In this document: positions 6,774 to 15,365 of the stretch, piece by piece
Layout of the letters: each line of letters begins with the position of its first letter
Position numbering within the stretch: the first letter of the stretch is position 1
From: a virus
IMG/VR virus record: IMGVR_UViG_3300037119_002076
Span: 1 to 28,573 of that record
Length of the DNA: 28,573 bases
Strand: one strand, 5' to 3'
Program-made: the position numbers and the translations under genes
Notes under the pieces: generated by a model
The model's database searches: none
Seen by the model: only the letters and a program-made list of their open reading frames with translations
Told to the model about the DNA's origin: nothing

Positions 6774-7267
6774 GGAGAGCAAACAAGAAAGGGTCCAAGA
6801 TGAAAGAATTAACGAGAGCGCAGCTCCGAAAGGCGTTCGTTAAGACAGAGGCAAAGGTCAAGAAGCCGACGCAGCAGCAACAGGACATGCAGAGCATGAT
6901 CACCGGCATTAACAGGCTGGACGCTCGCTATCTGTCGCTGTCCAATCAAACCGCATCCTTTGGTGCTGTGGTCAAGTCAGCGGTGGATACAATCGTTGCC
7001 GGGTCGGCACACGATCGCAAGAGTATAACGGAAGTTGTAGCGGTGCTATCGACCGATGTTGTTAGGCTGGAGGGCGCCATTAGAGAGTTGACCTCTCTCA
7101 TCAACCGCAATGAGCGAGGCTTGAACAACTACGCGCACATCGGTGATCTGAACCACATACGCAAGACGCATCAGGTGTTGGCGAAGGCCGTCGTCCCGTT
7201 GCTGAAGAACGGAAGCACCGATCGTAAGGAACGGAAAAAGATCAAGGGAATAGCTAGAGATGGCTGA
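6770..7267 (+). CDS. Hypothetical helical protein between terminase and portal
   Basis: A 165-residue, strongly basic-ended helical protein. The N-terminus is Lys/Arg-rich (MRRANKKGSKMKELTRAQLRK), the middle is a coiled-coil-like stretch (VVAVLSTDVVRLEGAIRELT) and the C-terminus is again Lys-rich. The ATG at 6770 overlaps the terminase stop. An internal ATG at 6800 is an alternative start that would drop the first 10 residues. The gene overlaps the portal start by 8 bases. Genes in this slot of other short-tailed phages often encode small packaging or portal accessory proteins, but no specific family is recognised. Confidence 0.75.
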   Translation: MRRANKKGSKMKELTRAQLRKAFVKTEAKVKKPTQQQQDMQSMITGINRLDARYLSLSNQTASFGAVVKSAVDTIVAGSAHDRKSITEVVAVLSTDVVRLEGAIRELTSLINRNERGLNNYAHIGDLNHIRKTHQVLAKAVVPLLKNGSTDRKERKKIKGIARDG

Positions 7268-9590
7268 ATATGACGCTGACAAACCGCCGATAGAAGATGA
7301 CATTCGATCGGAGGATCACGAATACAACCCCGCGCTCGAGCCGCAAAGCGCCAAGGCGTGGCTGAATTTATTGAAGGAGAGCGAGGAAGCGTTCGAGGAT
7401 TGGAATAAGCATTGCGACAACACCGATAGGCTATTCGCCAACCTTGAGGAGCTGTCCTCCACCAAGTTAGGCCGCACCAAGCAATATCAAATGTTTTGGG
7501 CCAATCTCGAGGTTATTAAGCCGGCGATCTACGCCAAGGCGCCCGTCCCCGTTGTAACACCAAAATTCAAGGACAGAAGGCCCGTCTATCAGCAAGCCTC
7601 CGAAGTGATGGAGCGCTGCTGCAACGTCGCATTCGACTTAACCCGTATCAATGATCTGATGCTGTTGGTGCGCGATGATCTGGCGCTGTACGGCCGCGGC
7701 GTTGCCTGGTGCCGGTATGAGAGCGGCAGCAAGGGCTACTACGACCATGAGAAGGTGTGCATCGACTTCAAGGGGCGGCGAGACTTCCTGCATTCGATCA
7801 GCCGCAACTGGCGGGAAGTTATGTGGGTCGCCGCGGCGAGCTACCTAACGCGATCGGAGGCGAGAGAGAGGTTCAAGGACTACAGCGGCGACGCCTATCA
7901 GGATTGCGAGTACCGCGTTGACAAAGAAAGCAAGAACGTAGGCGGCGCGGACAATCGAGAGCGTGCCAAATTCTGGGAAATTTGGCATAAAGGCTCACGC
8001 AGAGTGCTGTGGGTGTCCGAGGGCTGCGAGGACATTCTCGACGAGGACGAGCCGCATCTCGAGCTGCAAAACTTCTTTCCTTGCCCCAAGCCGGCCTATG
8101 GCACGATACAGCGCGGCAGCCTGGTGCCGGTGCCGGACAGCATGCAGTACCGAGACCAGCTCGACGAGATCAACGACCTAACAGCCAAGATCCACGCATT
8201 GAGCGAGATGCTCGTTTGCAAGGGGTTCTACCCCGCGGGAGGAGGCGAAGCGGCCGAGGCCATACAGACTGCGCTGGCGATGAACTCGCCTGGCACTGTG
8301 ATTGTGCCAATCGCCAATTGGGCGGCGTTCGGCGCCAACAAAGAGCCGATCATGTGGATGCCGATCGAAATGATCAGCGCCACGATAACAGCGCTTGTTA
8401 TGTTAAGAAAACAAATCATTGATGATATATATCAAATCACTGGTATGGCCGACATAATGAGGGGTGATACCGATCCTAACGAGACGTTAGGCGCCCAGCA
8501 ACTCAAGACACAATACGGATCAAGCAGGATCAGAGACAAGCAACAGGAACTGGTGCGGTTGGCGCGTGATCTAGTCGAGGTAACGAGTGAAATCATAACG
8601 GAGAAGTTCGAGGAAAAGACCATCATTGAGATGTCGCAGACGCAATTGCCGACACAGAAAATGCAAGAGCAGAAAATGATGGGCGTGCAAGGTCAGTTGC
8701 AGCAACTGATGCAGCAAGCTCAAACGATGAAGCAGCAGGGGCCGCCCCCGCAGCAAGAAGCGCCTGATCCAACGCAGCCAGATCCGCAAGATCAGCAATT
8801 GGTGCAGCTAAACCAGCAGATTGAAAAGTGCGTGCTGGAAATGCAGCGGATACAGCACGAGCCGACAATTCAGCAAGTGCTCGAGCTCCTACAGAACAAC
8901 CGCGTCAAGAGCTTCGTGCTCGATATCGAGACCGATAGCACGGTGATGGGCGACGAGGATGCGGAGAAGCAGCGCAGGACGGAATTTGTTGGCGTCCTTG
9001 GCGGGCTAATCCCACAACTTGGTCAGCTGATCCAAGCCGACCCGCAGTCCGCGGATATGTGCGGCAAGATCCTCAAGTTCGGCACAGCGCCGTTCAGGGT
9101 CGGCCGCGAGCTAGAAGGCTCGATCGACGAGTACGTCGAGCACGTCAAGGCAATGGGCGACCAGGGCAAGGCGGAAGATCCCACCACGGTGAACGCCAAG
9201 ACCACGTTGCAGATTGAGCAAATGAAATTGGTTTACGCAAAGCAAAAGGACGACGCGGACAGGCAAGTTAAGATTGCGCAGATACAATCCCAGAATCAGG
9301 GCAAGATTGCAGACAACCAAATCGATGCCCAGGCTAAGCAGATGGAAGTACAGGGCCGACAGCAGGAGCACCGCGCCAAGATAGTACAGATACAACAGGA
9401 CGGGGTGAACAAGCAGAGGGAGCACGAGCTCAAGCTGCGTGAGGCTGCGATGAAGGCTCAAACGGAGATGGCGAAGCATCAGGCCATGATGCAGCAGAGC
9501 TCGATGAAAGCCAACATGCAAGTACAAGCGCAAGCCGATCGGAGGGCTCAGCAGCAATTCAAAATGACCAACACGGGAGGGCTGCCGTAA
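7260..9590 (+). CDS. Portal protein, P22 type
   Basis: A 776-residue dodecameric head-tail connector. The N-terminal two thirds match the P22-type portal pattern: an acidic lead, WANLEVIKPAIYAKAPVPVV, a strand-rich clip/stem region with DDLALYGRGVAWCRY, and the late core helix region YQITGMADIMRGDTDPNETL. From about residue 465 it becomes very Gln/Met-rich (many QQ pairs, repeated QxxQMEVQxxQ), predicted to form long helices, as in the helical barrel that extends into the capsid of P22 portal. The length is slightly above that of P22 portal (about 725 residues). The stop TAA overlaps the next ATG by one base. The assignment rests on recognisable sequence and position. Confidence 0.85.
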   Translation: MAEYDADKPPIEDDIRSEDHEYNPALEPQSAKAWLNLLKESEEAFEDWNKHCDNTDRLFANLEELSSTKLGRTKQYQMFWANLEVIKPAIYAKAPVPVVTPKFKDRRPVYQQASEVMERCCNVAFDLTRINDLMLLVRDDLALYGRGVAWCRYESGSKGYYDHEKVCIDFKGRRDFLHSISRNWREVMWVAAASYLTRSEARERFKDYSGDAYQDCEYRVDKESKNVGGADNRERAKFWEIWHKGSRRVLWVSEGCEDILDEDEPHLELQNFFPCPKPAYGTIQRGSLVPVPDSMQYRDQLDEINDLTAKIHALSEMLVCKGFYPAGGGEAAEAIQTALAMNSPGTVIVPIANWAAFGANKEPIMWMPIEMISATITALVMLRKQIIDDIYQITGMADIMRGDTDPNETLGAQQLKTQYGSSRIRDKQQELVRLARDLVEVTSEIITEKFEEKTIIEMSQTQLPTQKMQEQKMMGVQGQLQQLMQQAQTMKQQGPPPQQEAPDPTQPDPQDQQLVQLNQQIEKCVLEMQRIQHEPTIQQVLELLQNNRVKSFVLDIETDSTVMGDEDAEKQRRTEFVGVLGGLIPQLGQLIQADPQSADMCGKILKFGTAPFRVGRELEGSIDEYVEHVKAMGDQGKAEDPTTVNAKTTLQIEQMKLVYAKQKDDADRQVKIAQIQSQNQGKIADNQIDAQAKQMEVQGRQQEHRAKIVQIQQDGVNKQREHELKLREAAMKAQTEMAKHQAMMQQSSMKANMQVQAQADRRAQQQFKMTNTGGLP

Positions 9591-11173
9591 TGCCTATGGG
9601 CGCTCTCGCAAGCCAGGACGAATATGACGTCCCGCTCGAGCAATCGACCGGCGTAGGCTGGGCTAATCGCCTGGGCGAGATCCTCAATGTTCATCCGGAA
9701 TATGACGAGACGGTGCAATACAGGACTGCGAGCCCGTTGGTGAACATCACCGAGGGCGACATTGGGCGCGCGACCGCGGCTGCAATGGGTGTGGCTGGCG
9801 GCGGATTAAAAACCGAGGTGCCGCCTGGAAGCATACTAAGCGGCATGAAGGTGACCAGCGATCGACCGTGGTACACGTCGTCAAAGGAGGCGTTTGAACA
9901 GCCGGTAGTGGCGGCGCCATTACCGCAGGCGCAAGGCGCCATACGGCCGAATACATTCGCCGACCCGAGGCTGCGCGCGAAGGCGGAGAAGATCTGGAAC
10001 ACGTATCCGCAGTATGCAGAGCAATATCCTGATGTAGGCCCGCCGGCATTGCGTGCGAAGATGCCTGATCCAAAGAACGAAGGTAAGTTTCTGTCCAAGG
10101 CGACAAAGGAGGAAGTGCCATACGCCACGCTGGAGGAGGCGTTGGCAAAGGACGCTGAGCCGGGATATTTCCTCGAGAAGAAGCTATTGCCCGAGGTCGA
10201 GAAATTTCAGAAGGATCGCAACATCGTCCAGCGTGACATGGAACTACACGGCTATACGCCGTATTTCGACCCGGCTAAGCGCGCTGACGTTACCGGCTAT
10301 GGTCCGTTTGCGGACACGCGAACCGCGGCTAATCCAAAGACGGCCGCAACCACTGCCAAGTTCGACGAGATGTATGGCACGCCGGCAGCTCGAGCCAGGC
10401 TTCAAGCCGGCTACGAGAAGGGCGCGAGCATGCCCGATACCGATCGCTGGTATTTCATGAAGCAGCTCGAGAACGAGTACATCAAGGAGCTGGGACACGA
10501 GCGCGGCCGGGATGCGTTCGCCAAGGAGTTCGCGGGGATGATGGCCGCGACGACTGGTGGCGCCAGCCCGTACGATAATTTCCTGATGTCGCACTACGCC
10601 AATTACGTCAATAAGGCTAAGGAGAGATTGCCGGAGCGTGCGTATCAAATGCCGTTCCCGATCGGCGGTAGGTTCGCCAGCGGCAACATGGAGCAGGCGC
10701 AGAAATACATCGATCTCGGTCAATACGGGTTCAGTCCGGTCAAGAACCCCAAGCGTCACGATTTTCAGAACGCCTATTTGGGTGATGTAAATGCCGGCGT
10801 GATGGACGAGCAGATGTTTGGTGCTATCATGCCGGGGCAGACAATCCCGCAATGGTATGGCCCGGCAACACGTGTGCTGCACGAGGAGGCCGGCAAGATC
10901 GGCCACAACAGCGGCGGCGTGCGAGGAATGCAGGATGTCGCCTGGGCTGGGCTGAAGGCGCTCAAGACCGAGGCCGAAACCGGCAAGCCGTTCAGGTATG
11001 AAGGGCCGATGATCAACCAAATCAACAAGTCGATCGAAACAACGCACAGACTTACTGGCATGCCGCGTGAGGAGATTGTCAAGCGCGGCCTGATCTACAA
11101 GCAAATACCGATGTACGGCCTTGGCGGCGCGGCTGTAATGGGATCACTGGCCGCGCAGGATGACTACAGGTAA
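9590..11173 (+). CDS. Large conserved phage protein of unknown function after the portal
   Basis: A 527-residue protein with a good ribosome binding site (GGGAGG, 9575-9580). I recognise parts as recurring in Alphaproteobacteria phages (DRWYFMKQLENEYIKELG, FPIGGRFASGNMEQAQK) but cannot attach a function. It begins MPMGALASQDEYD and ends VMGSLAAQDDYR, so its two ends carry the same short motif. Residues 438-443 are GHNSGG, a GHN-type motif also present in the scaffold (GHNQPP). It is mostly helical with a hydrophobic C-terminus (MYGLGGAAVMG). Its location between portal and capsid-surface genes suggests a virion or internal protein. The C-terminal small-residue hydrophobic patch could be membrane-interacting; that is inference. 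Confidence 0.75.
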   Translation: MPMGALASQDEYDVPLEQSTGVGWANRLGEILNVHPEYDETVQYRTASPLVNITEGDIGRATAAAMGVAGGGLKTEVPPGSILSGMKVTSDRPWYTSSKEAFEQPVVAAPLPQAQGAIRPNTFADPRLRAKAEKIWNTYPQYAEQYPDVGPPALRAKMPDPKNEGKFLSKATKEEVPYATLEEALAKDAEPGYFLEKKLLPEVEKFQKDRNIVQRDMELHGYTPYFDPAKRADVTGYGPFADTRTAANPKTAATTAKFDEMYGTPAARARLQAGYEKGASMPDTDRWYFMKQLENEYIKELGHERGRDAFAKEFAGMMAATTGGASPYDNFLMSHYANYVNKAKERLPERAYQMPFPIGGRFASGNMEQAQKYIDLGQYGFSPVKNPKRHDFQNAYLGDVNAGVMDEQMFGAIMPGQTIPQWYGPATRVLHEEAGKIGHNSGGVRGMQDVAWAGLKALKTEAETGKPFRYEGPMINQINKSIETTHRLTGMPREEIVKRGLIYKQIPMYGLGGAAVMGSLAAQDDYR

Positions 11174-11186
11174 TGAGGAGACCACC

Positions 11187-12065
11187 ATGGCTCAAAGCGC
11201 ACTGACAGTTACTCCACCAAGCCCGACGCCTCCGACCAATTTCAGTTGCACTGGAGTGACGGGGCCTAACCCGCCTAATTATTCCCGGCAGCATTACGCC
11301 AACCCGTTCAACATGACGGCGCGAACCGCCAACGGAGCCGGCGGCGTTCCACAATCGCCTTACGGCGTCAATCCTAACCCGCCGCCATACTTTGATGACG
11401 GGTCGGCCGGAGCCCTGATTACGTTCGCCGCCAACACCTCTGCGCTGGCCGGCGGCGTATCATCGACGGACGATAACCCCGCGCCTGGCGATGGAACGGT
11501 GCACGGCACGGTGGCTACCGCGGCCGGCGGCACGGACTTCAACCTTGTAAGAGGGACTTATCCTGGCGCAACCGCCGGCCTGGTGCCGGCATCGACCAGT
11601 GTCGCGCACGAAGGCGCAGGCACCGAGACCATTGCGACGTGGGGCGTAGCGCCTTGGGTGACCAACTCTGGAACATATACGGGCGTAGGCACGATCGTTG
11701 CCAATCCGGCCGGAACGCCTGTGATGGTTGGATGCGGCCCGGCGCTGAGTGCGGCCTCTATCCTGGCTGGACCCAATGCCACGCACGCCTCGAGCATGTC
11801 TCCTGCGACCAACCCTGCGCTGGTGTCGATCGGTCTTGGCTCGTCGGTGTCAGGCGCCGGCACAACGCTGTTGACGTGCACCGGGACTGCATTCACGCCG
11901 CAGTGCAGGATCTGGGTTAACAATGTCGAGCAGGCGACAACGTTTGTCAGTGCGACATCCCTTACCTCGACGATCGCCAAGAAGGCGCAGGCAGGCACGT
12001 GGCCGGTTGTGGTCAAGCTCGCAGGCGTTCAGATGGGCGTCACCTCCACCATCACTTGGACATGA
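11187..12065 (+). CDS. Virion surface protein with C-terminal IPT/TIG-like Ig domain
   Basis: A 292-residue protein. The start at 11187 is chosen over an in-frame upstream ATG (11160) because GAGGAG (11175-11180) lies six bases before it. The first 190 residues are Gly/Ala/Thr/Pro-rich and strand-prone. The last 85 residues match an IPT/TIG-type Ig-like domain: SGAGTTLLTCTGTAFTPQCRIWVNNVEQ, shown here as the strand pattern 'G-TTLL-CTGTAFTP' then 'IWVNN', followed by TFVSATSLTSTIAKKAQAGTWPVVVK. Such domains decorate capsids or tails and bind surface carbohydrates. It is the first of four surface-type genes lying between portal and scaffold. The precise virion location is not known. Confidence 0.65.
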   Translation: MAQSALTVTPPSPTPPTNFSCTGVTGPNPPNYSRQHYANPFNMTARTANGAGGVPQSPYGVNPNPPPYFDDGSAGALITFAANTSALAGGVSSTDDNPAPGDGTVHGTVATAAGGTDFNLVRGTYPGATAGLVPASTSVAHEGAGTETIATWGVAPWVTNSGTYTGVGTIVANPAGTPVMVGCGPALSAASILAGPNATHASSMSPATNPALVSIGLGSSVSGAGTTLLTCTGTAFTPQCRIWVNNVEQATTFVSATSLTSTIAKKAQAGTWPVVVKLAGVQMGVTSTITWT

Positions 12066-12068
12066 GCC

Positions 12069-12524
12069 ATGACACAGGATGAAGAGCTACGCAGCGAGAG
12101 CATCAACGAACCGCCGGGAAGCAACATCAAAGGGATTGTTCTCCCCGAGGGAGTAGGCAAGCCTGTCATCGCCTCGATCGAGCCGACCAGTTGCATGATA
12201 GGTGATCCGGATTTTACGTTGGACGTGACTGGCGAAGGATTTTACGGAGGCAGCATCATCTTCTTCGCCGGTCACGATGAGCCCACAACCTGGAACGAAG
12301 AGGAGAGCACGTTATCGACGGGGGTTAAGCCGTCGCTGTGGAGCTCGCCCACTGTGGTGCAGTGCCAGGTTAAGAATGGATCGCTCATCTCTGACCCCGT
12401 GGATTTTACGTTCGCCTCGGCTGGCTCTACCCGTAACGCCGATCCTGATGATCTCGAGGATGAAATAGCCGAGGCCCTCGATGAAGGCGACGCTAAGACT
12501 GCTCCCAAGAAAAGGAAACGCTGA
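12069..12524 (+). CDS. IPT/TIG-like Ig-fold protein
   Basis: A 151-residue, acidic protein. Residues about 35-120 form an Ig-like strand pattern: KPVIASIEPTSCMIGDPDF, TLDVTGEGF, SIIFFAGHDEPTTW and VVQCQVKN...DPVDFTF. This is the same family style as the gene before it. The N-terminus carries SINEPPGSN, nearly repeated in the LamG/propeller protein two genes downstream (SINEPQT and SINQPPS). The C-terminus is acidic, then Lys/Arg-rich (TAPKKRKR). It probably decorates the virion and may act as a paralogue of, or alternative to, its neighbour. The next gene overlaps it by one base (TGATG). Confidence 0.6.
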   Translation: MTQDEELRSESINEPPGSNIKGIVLPEGVGKPVIASIEPTSCMIGDPDFTLDVTGEGFYGGSIIFFAGHDEPTTWNEEESTLSTGVKPSLWSSPTVVQCQVKNGSLISDPVDFTFASAGSTRNADPDDLEDEIAEALDEGDAKTAPKKRKR

Positions 12525-13273
12525 TGGGTATGCCGGTTGTCACGGTAGCATCAGGCGGCTTGCCGATCGTGGAGAGCACGGTTGGCGGCACGCCGGTCAC
12601 CGAGGCTACGAACGGCCGTGGCGTGGCGGTGACGAAAGTCGTCGGCAAGCCGGGGATGCCGGTGGTGTTCGAGACGATTGGGATAGTCGCTGTGCCGACG
12701 ACATGGAACCCCTCCGACAAGTCAGCTAATTTTAACTTGAGTGCGGGAAATCTGACGGCTGCTAGCACAAGTGGGGCAGGTGGTGGCGTTAGAGGCATTA
12801 ACGGACGCACAAGTGCAAAAATTTATTTCGAGATTTTGTATGTGTCCGTTGCAGGCGGGGCCTCATCTGCCGCCGGCATAGCGTTGTCGAGCGCTGATCT
12901 GGCGCTCTGGATGGGTAATGGTTTAGGCGGAATTTGTATTTTCGATAACGGCGGGATATTTCGAAATGGCGCTAGTGTAGGTGTCAATGTTGGTTCGGTT
13001 ACTGCGAGTAAACGACACTGCATTGCCGTTGATATGACTGCAAAACGGTTCTGGGCGCGGGTCGATGCCGGCATTTGGAACGCATCTGCTGGTAACGATC
13101 CGGCGACTGGCGTTGGCGGTATTGATATTTCCGCGGTGTTCACTGCGGGGTTGAATGCGTTCCCAGCTTATGGGGCGTCGTTTAGTGGCAATAGCTGCAC
13201 CGCTAATTTCGGCGCGACGGCGTTCGCTCAGACAATACCTTCCGGTTTCGTTTCTTGGAATGCGGGATCATAG
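12524..13273 (+). CDS. SPRY/ConA-like domain protein with GxPV-repeat N-terminus
   Basis: A 249-residue protein. The first 55 residues are a tandem array of short strands spaced about 10 residues apart, each of the form G-x-P-V (GMPVVTV, GLPIVES, GTPVTEA, GMPVVFE). The remainder matches the SPRY/B30.2-like beta-sandwich seen in many phage virion proteins: KIYFEILYV, AGIALSS, a GNGLGGICIFDNGG loop, HCIAVDMTAKRFWARVDAG, and ending TANFGATAFAQTIPSGFV. This fold is a ligand-binding module without enzymatic residues. AGGA precedes the ATG (overlapping TGATG). The G-x-P-V array is probably an anchoring segment. A glycan-binding role is inferred from the fold. Confidence 0.65.
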   Translation: MGMPVVTVASGGLPIVESTVGGTPVTEATNGRGVAVTKVVGKPGMPVVFETIGIVAVPTTWNPSDKSANFNLSAGNLTAASTSGAGGGVRGINGRTSAKIYFEILYVSVAGGASSAAGIALSSADLALWMGNGLGGICIFDNGGIFRNGASVGVNVGSVTASKRHCIAVDMTAKRFWARVDAGIWNASAGNDPATGVGGIDISAVFTAGLNAFPAYGASFSGNSCTANFGATAFAQTIPSGFVSWNAGS

Positions 13274-13274
13274 C

Positions 13275-15050
13275 ATGACACCATTAGAAACCACTCCCGA
13301 CAGCATCAACGAGCCGCAAACGTTTGCGTATCCGTCGGAGACGCCGCCGAGCATCAATCAGCCCCCGAGTGCTGGCTTTGCACCAGGTGGTGTTGCCGGT
13401 GCGGATTTGTGGTTGTCTGCGGATACCTACAACGCCACGTCGGGGACGTGGGCGGCCGTGACGGGTCAGTCGTTTACGCAAGCCGGCGCCGGGAAGCCGA
13501 CGTTGGTCGCCTCCGGTCTCAACAGCAAGCCAGTTGTGCGGTTCAATGGCACGCAATTTCTAACGGGCAACTACAAATTCACGGATGCCTACTTCACTGT
13601 GTTCATTGTCTGCCGTCAGACCACGATGGTTGATTTCGCAACATGGTTCTGCGAGCAGAATGGATCAGCGAATGGCACCTTTGGTTTCTGCGTCGGGACT
13701 GCGGCGCAGGGACGCAAGCATGGTATAGGCAAGTTTGGTGTCACTACCAGTTTAACAAACAGCGTCAGCGTCATCAATGTTTGGGACCTTCTCACCTATA
13801 GGTCTGTAGGCACAGCCAACGCAAATCAACTTGACAGTACGGGAATAAACAACGGCCTGGTCGAGTGTCTTCTCAGACAGAATGGAGCGTTTGCGGGTGG
13901 CGGCGGCAACGGACCAGGCTGTGGCGCCAACGGGTTCCCCATGACACCGCCTGGCGTGTGTTGTATTGGCGCTTCGCAAAATGGCACAGGCAATTTGATC
14001 ATTGGCGATATTGCCGAAATCATTGTTTACAAGCAATGCTTGGCTAACATCGATATTGTTAACGTCGAGGCTTATTTGGCGAGCAAGTACGCGTTGACTG
14101 TTACGCGAAGGCCCAAGTATGCCGCCGAGGCGTTCGATGGCTGGACGGTTAACACCGCAACTGACATGATCCTCGACAAAGGCGCGCCTGGTTCGTTTGA
14201 TGCTAATGCAGCGTATGGTCCATCGTTTATTTACGACGGTGGAGTTTATTACATGGTCTATGCGGGCCTCGATGCGGCTAACGTCAATGCGATCGGACTT
14301 GCTACCGGGCCGTCACTGAGAAGTCTTACCAAGTACGGAAGGATTTTGCAGAAGTCTGGGGCAGGCTGGGATAGCGCATACATCTCTGGCGATCGTCTGT
14401 TTAAAGATCCTGTGTCTGGTAAATGGTTTCTGTTTTATTTCGGAAGCAACGCGCCAGGGTTCGAGCAGCCGCCGGCACACATCGGTGTGTCTGGCCCACA
14501 GAACACGCCGTACGGTCCCTGGACCAACGCGGCAGGGCCAATCATAACCACGGGTGGCGTGGGGGCATGGGACGAGATCATCCTGTATCGTCCATACGTA
14601 TTTTATAAAGCGCCTACGTATTACCTGTACTACAACGCACATGGCACTGGCGCTCCCGCGCCGGAAAAGATTGGGCTCGCCACCGCAACGGCCATCGCTG
14701 GTCCCTGGACCAAGCACGCATCCAATCCAATCATCTCGCCAGTAGGCGGCACCGATGCCAGTCGCATTGGTGACGGCGTTGTTCTCGAGATCGACCCCGG
14801 CAAATATGTGATGCATTATTTTGGCGGCGCCAACCCGTCCGTTGGCGAAGTCTATTTGGCAGAGAGCACCGACTTGGTTGCGTGGACGAAATACACGGGC
14901 GGCATCTATGTGCGTGTGCCGGGGATGCCGAATTGCGTTCGTCTTGATGTTAGTTTAGTCAATGGTGTTTATGAGGGCGCCTGTGATGACGGTGACGTCG
15001 CCGCCGGCAAGGGGCACACGTTCGTGGCAACACTGAAGTATGGGCCATGA
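13275..15050 (+). CDS. LamG-type lectin fused to glycosidase-type beta-propeller (GH43/GH32/GH130-like)
   Basis: A 591-residue protein. The start at 13275 lies directly after the previous stop; a longer in-frame ORF exists upstream but overlaps the SPRY gene. Residues 1-35 are a Pro-rich linker with SINEPQT and SINQPPS. Residues about 37-275 form a ConA/LamG-like sandwich (ADLWLSADTYNA, VVRFNGTQFLTG, IGDIAEIIVYKQCL, NVEAYLASKYAL). Residues about 280-590 carry about five repeats of the sequence pattern of arabinanase/levanase-type propellers: SFIYDGGVYYMVYAG, WDSAYISGDRLF, WFLFYFG, AWDEIILYRPYVFY and GKYVMHYFGG. The pattern 'gxWDxxxxxxPxVxxxxxxYYLxYxG' is characteristic of these glycosidase propellers. 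Enzyme activity is inferred; a decayed or purely binding propeller is possible. A depolymerase or glycan-receptor role on the virion is likely. Confidence 0.7.
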   Translation: MTPLETTPDSINEPQTFAYPSETPPSINQPPSAGFAPGGVAGADLWLSADTYNATSGTWAAVTGQSFTQAGAGKPTLVASGLNSKPVVRFNGTQFLTGNYKFTDAYFTVFIVCRQTTMVDFATWFCEQNGSANGTFGFCVGTAAQGRKHGIGKFGVTTSLTNSVSVINVWDLLTYRSVGTANANQLDSTGINNGLVECLLRQNGAFAGGGGNGPGCGANGFPMTPPGVCCIGASQNGTGNLIIGDIAEIIVYKQCLANIDIVNVEAYLASKYALTVTRRPKYAAEAFDGWTVNTATDMILDKGAPGSFDANAAYGPSFIYDGGVYYMVYAGLDAANVNAIGLATGPSLRSLTKYGRILQKSGAGWDSAYISGDRLFKDPVSGKWFLFYFGSNAPGFEQPPAHIGVSGPQNTPYGPWTNAAGPIITTGGVGAWDEIILYRPYVFYKAPTYYLYYNAHGTGAPAPEKIGLATATAIAGPWTKHASNPIISPVGGTDASRIGDGVVLEIDPGKYVMHYFGGANPSVGEVYLAESTDLVAWTKYTGGIYVRVPGMPNCVRLDVSLVNGVYEGACDDGDVAAGKGHTFVATLKYGP

Positions 15051-15364
15051 TAGAGCTCATCGAGATCGAGCCTGGCAAGTGGCGGGTGAAGCGGGAGCAA
15101 CCGCAACCGCCGCGATCGGACTTACCATTGCCGTATGTGATAAGCGATACCATGCCGGAGACGGAGCAAGTAGACGGCCGATTTTATACCAGTAAGCGCG
15201 CGTTCAGGGCGGTGGGGAGACAATTAGGGCTAACCGAGGTAGGCGACCAGAAAATGGGTCCAAAGGTGCGCTCGACGGATTTGCCGGAGACAAAGGCAAC
15301 CCGCCGGCAGGCAATTCGCAAGGCCGCGGAGAGGGTCCGCGCCGGAGATACCCGAGGACACTGA
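15047..15364 (+). CDS. Small conserved protein upstream of scaffold
   Basis: A 105-residue basic protein whose ATG overlaps the preceding stop (ATGA). It contains LPYVISDTMPETEQVDGRFY followed by TSKRAFRAVGRQLGLTEVG, a stretch I recognise as recurring in phages directly before the scaffold gene. The C-terminus is Arg/Ala-rich and helical. It has no cysteines and no signal peptide. Function is unknown; position and conservation suggest a role in prohead assembly, for instance as a minor scaffold partner. Confidence 0.7.
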   Translation: MIELIEIEPGKWRVKREQPQPPRSDLPLPYVISDTMPETEQVDGRFYTSKRAFRAVGRQLGLTEVGDQKMGPKVRSTDLPETKATRRQAIRKAAERVRAGDTRGH

Positions 15365-15365
15365 A

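Noticed and set aside
10244-11104. 286-residue antisense ORF
   Set aside because: Overlaps the coherent 527-residue gene; no ribosome binding site or recognisable fold.
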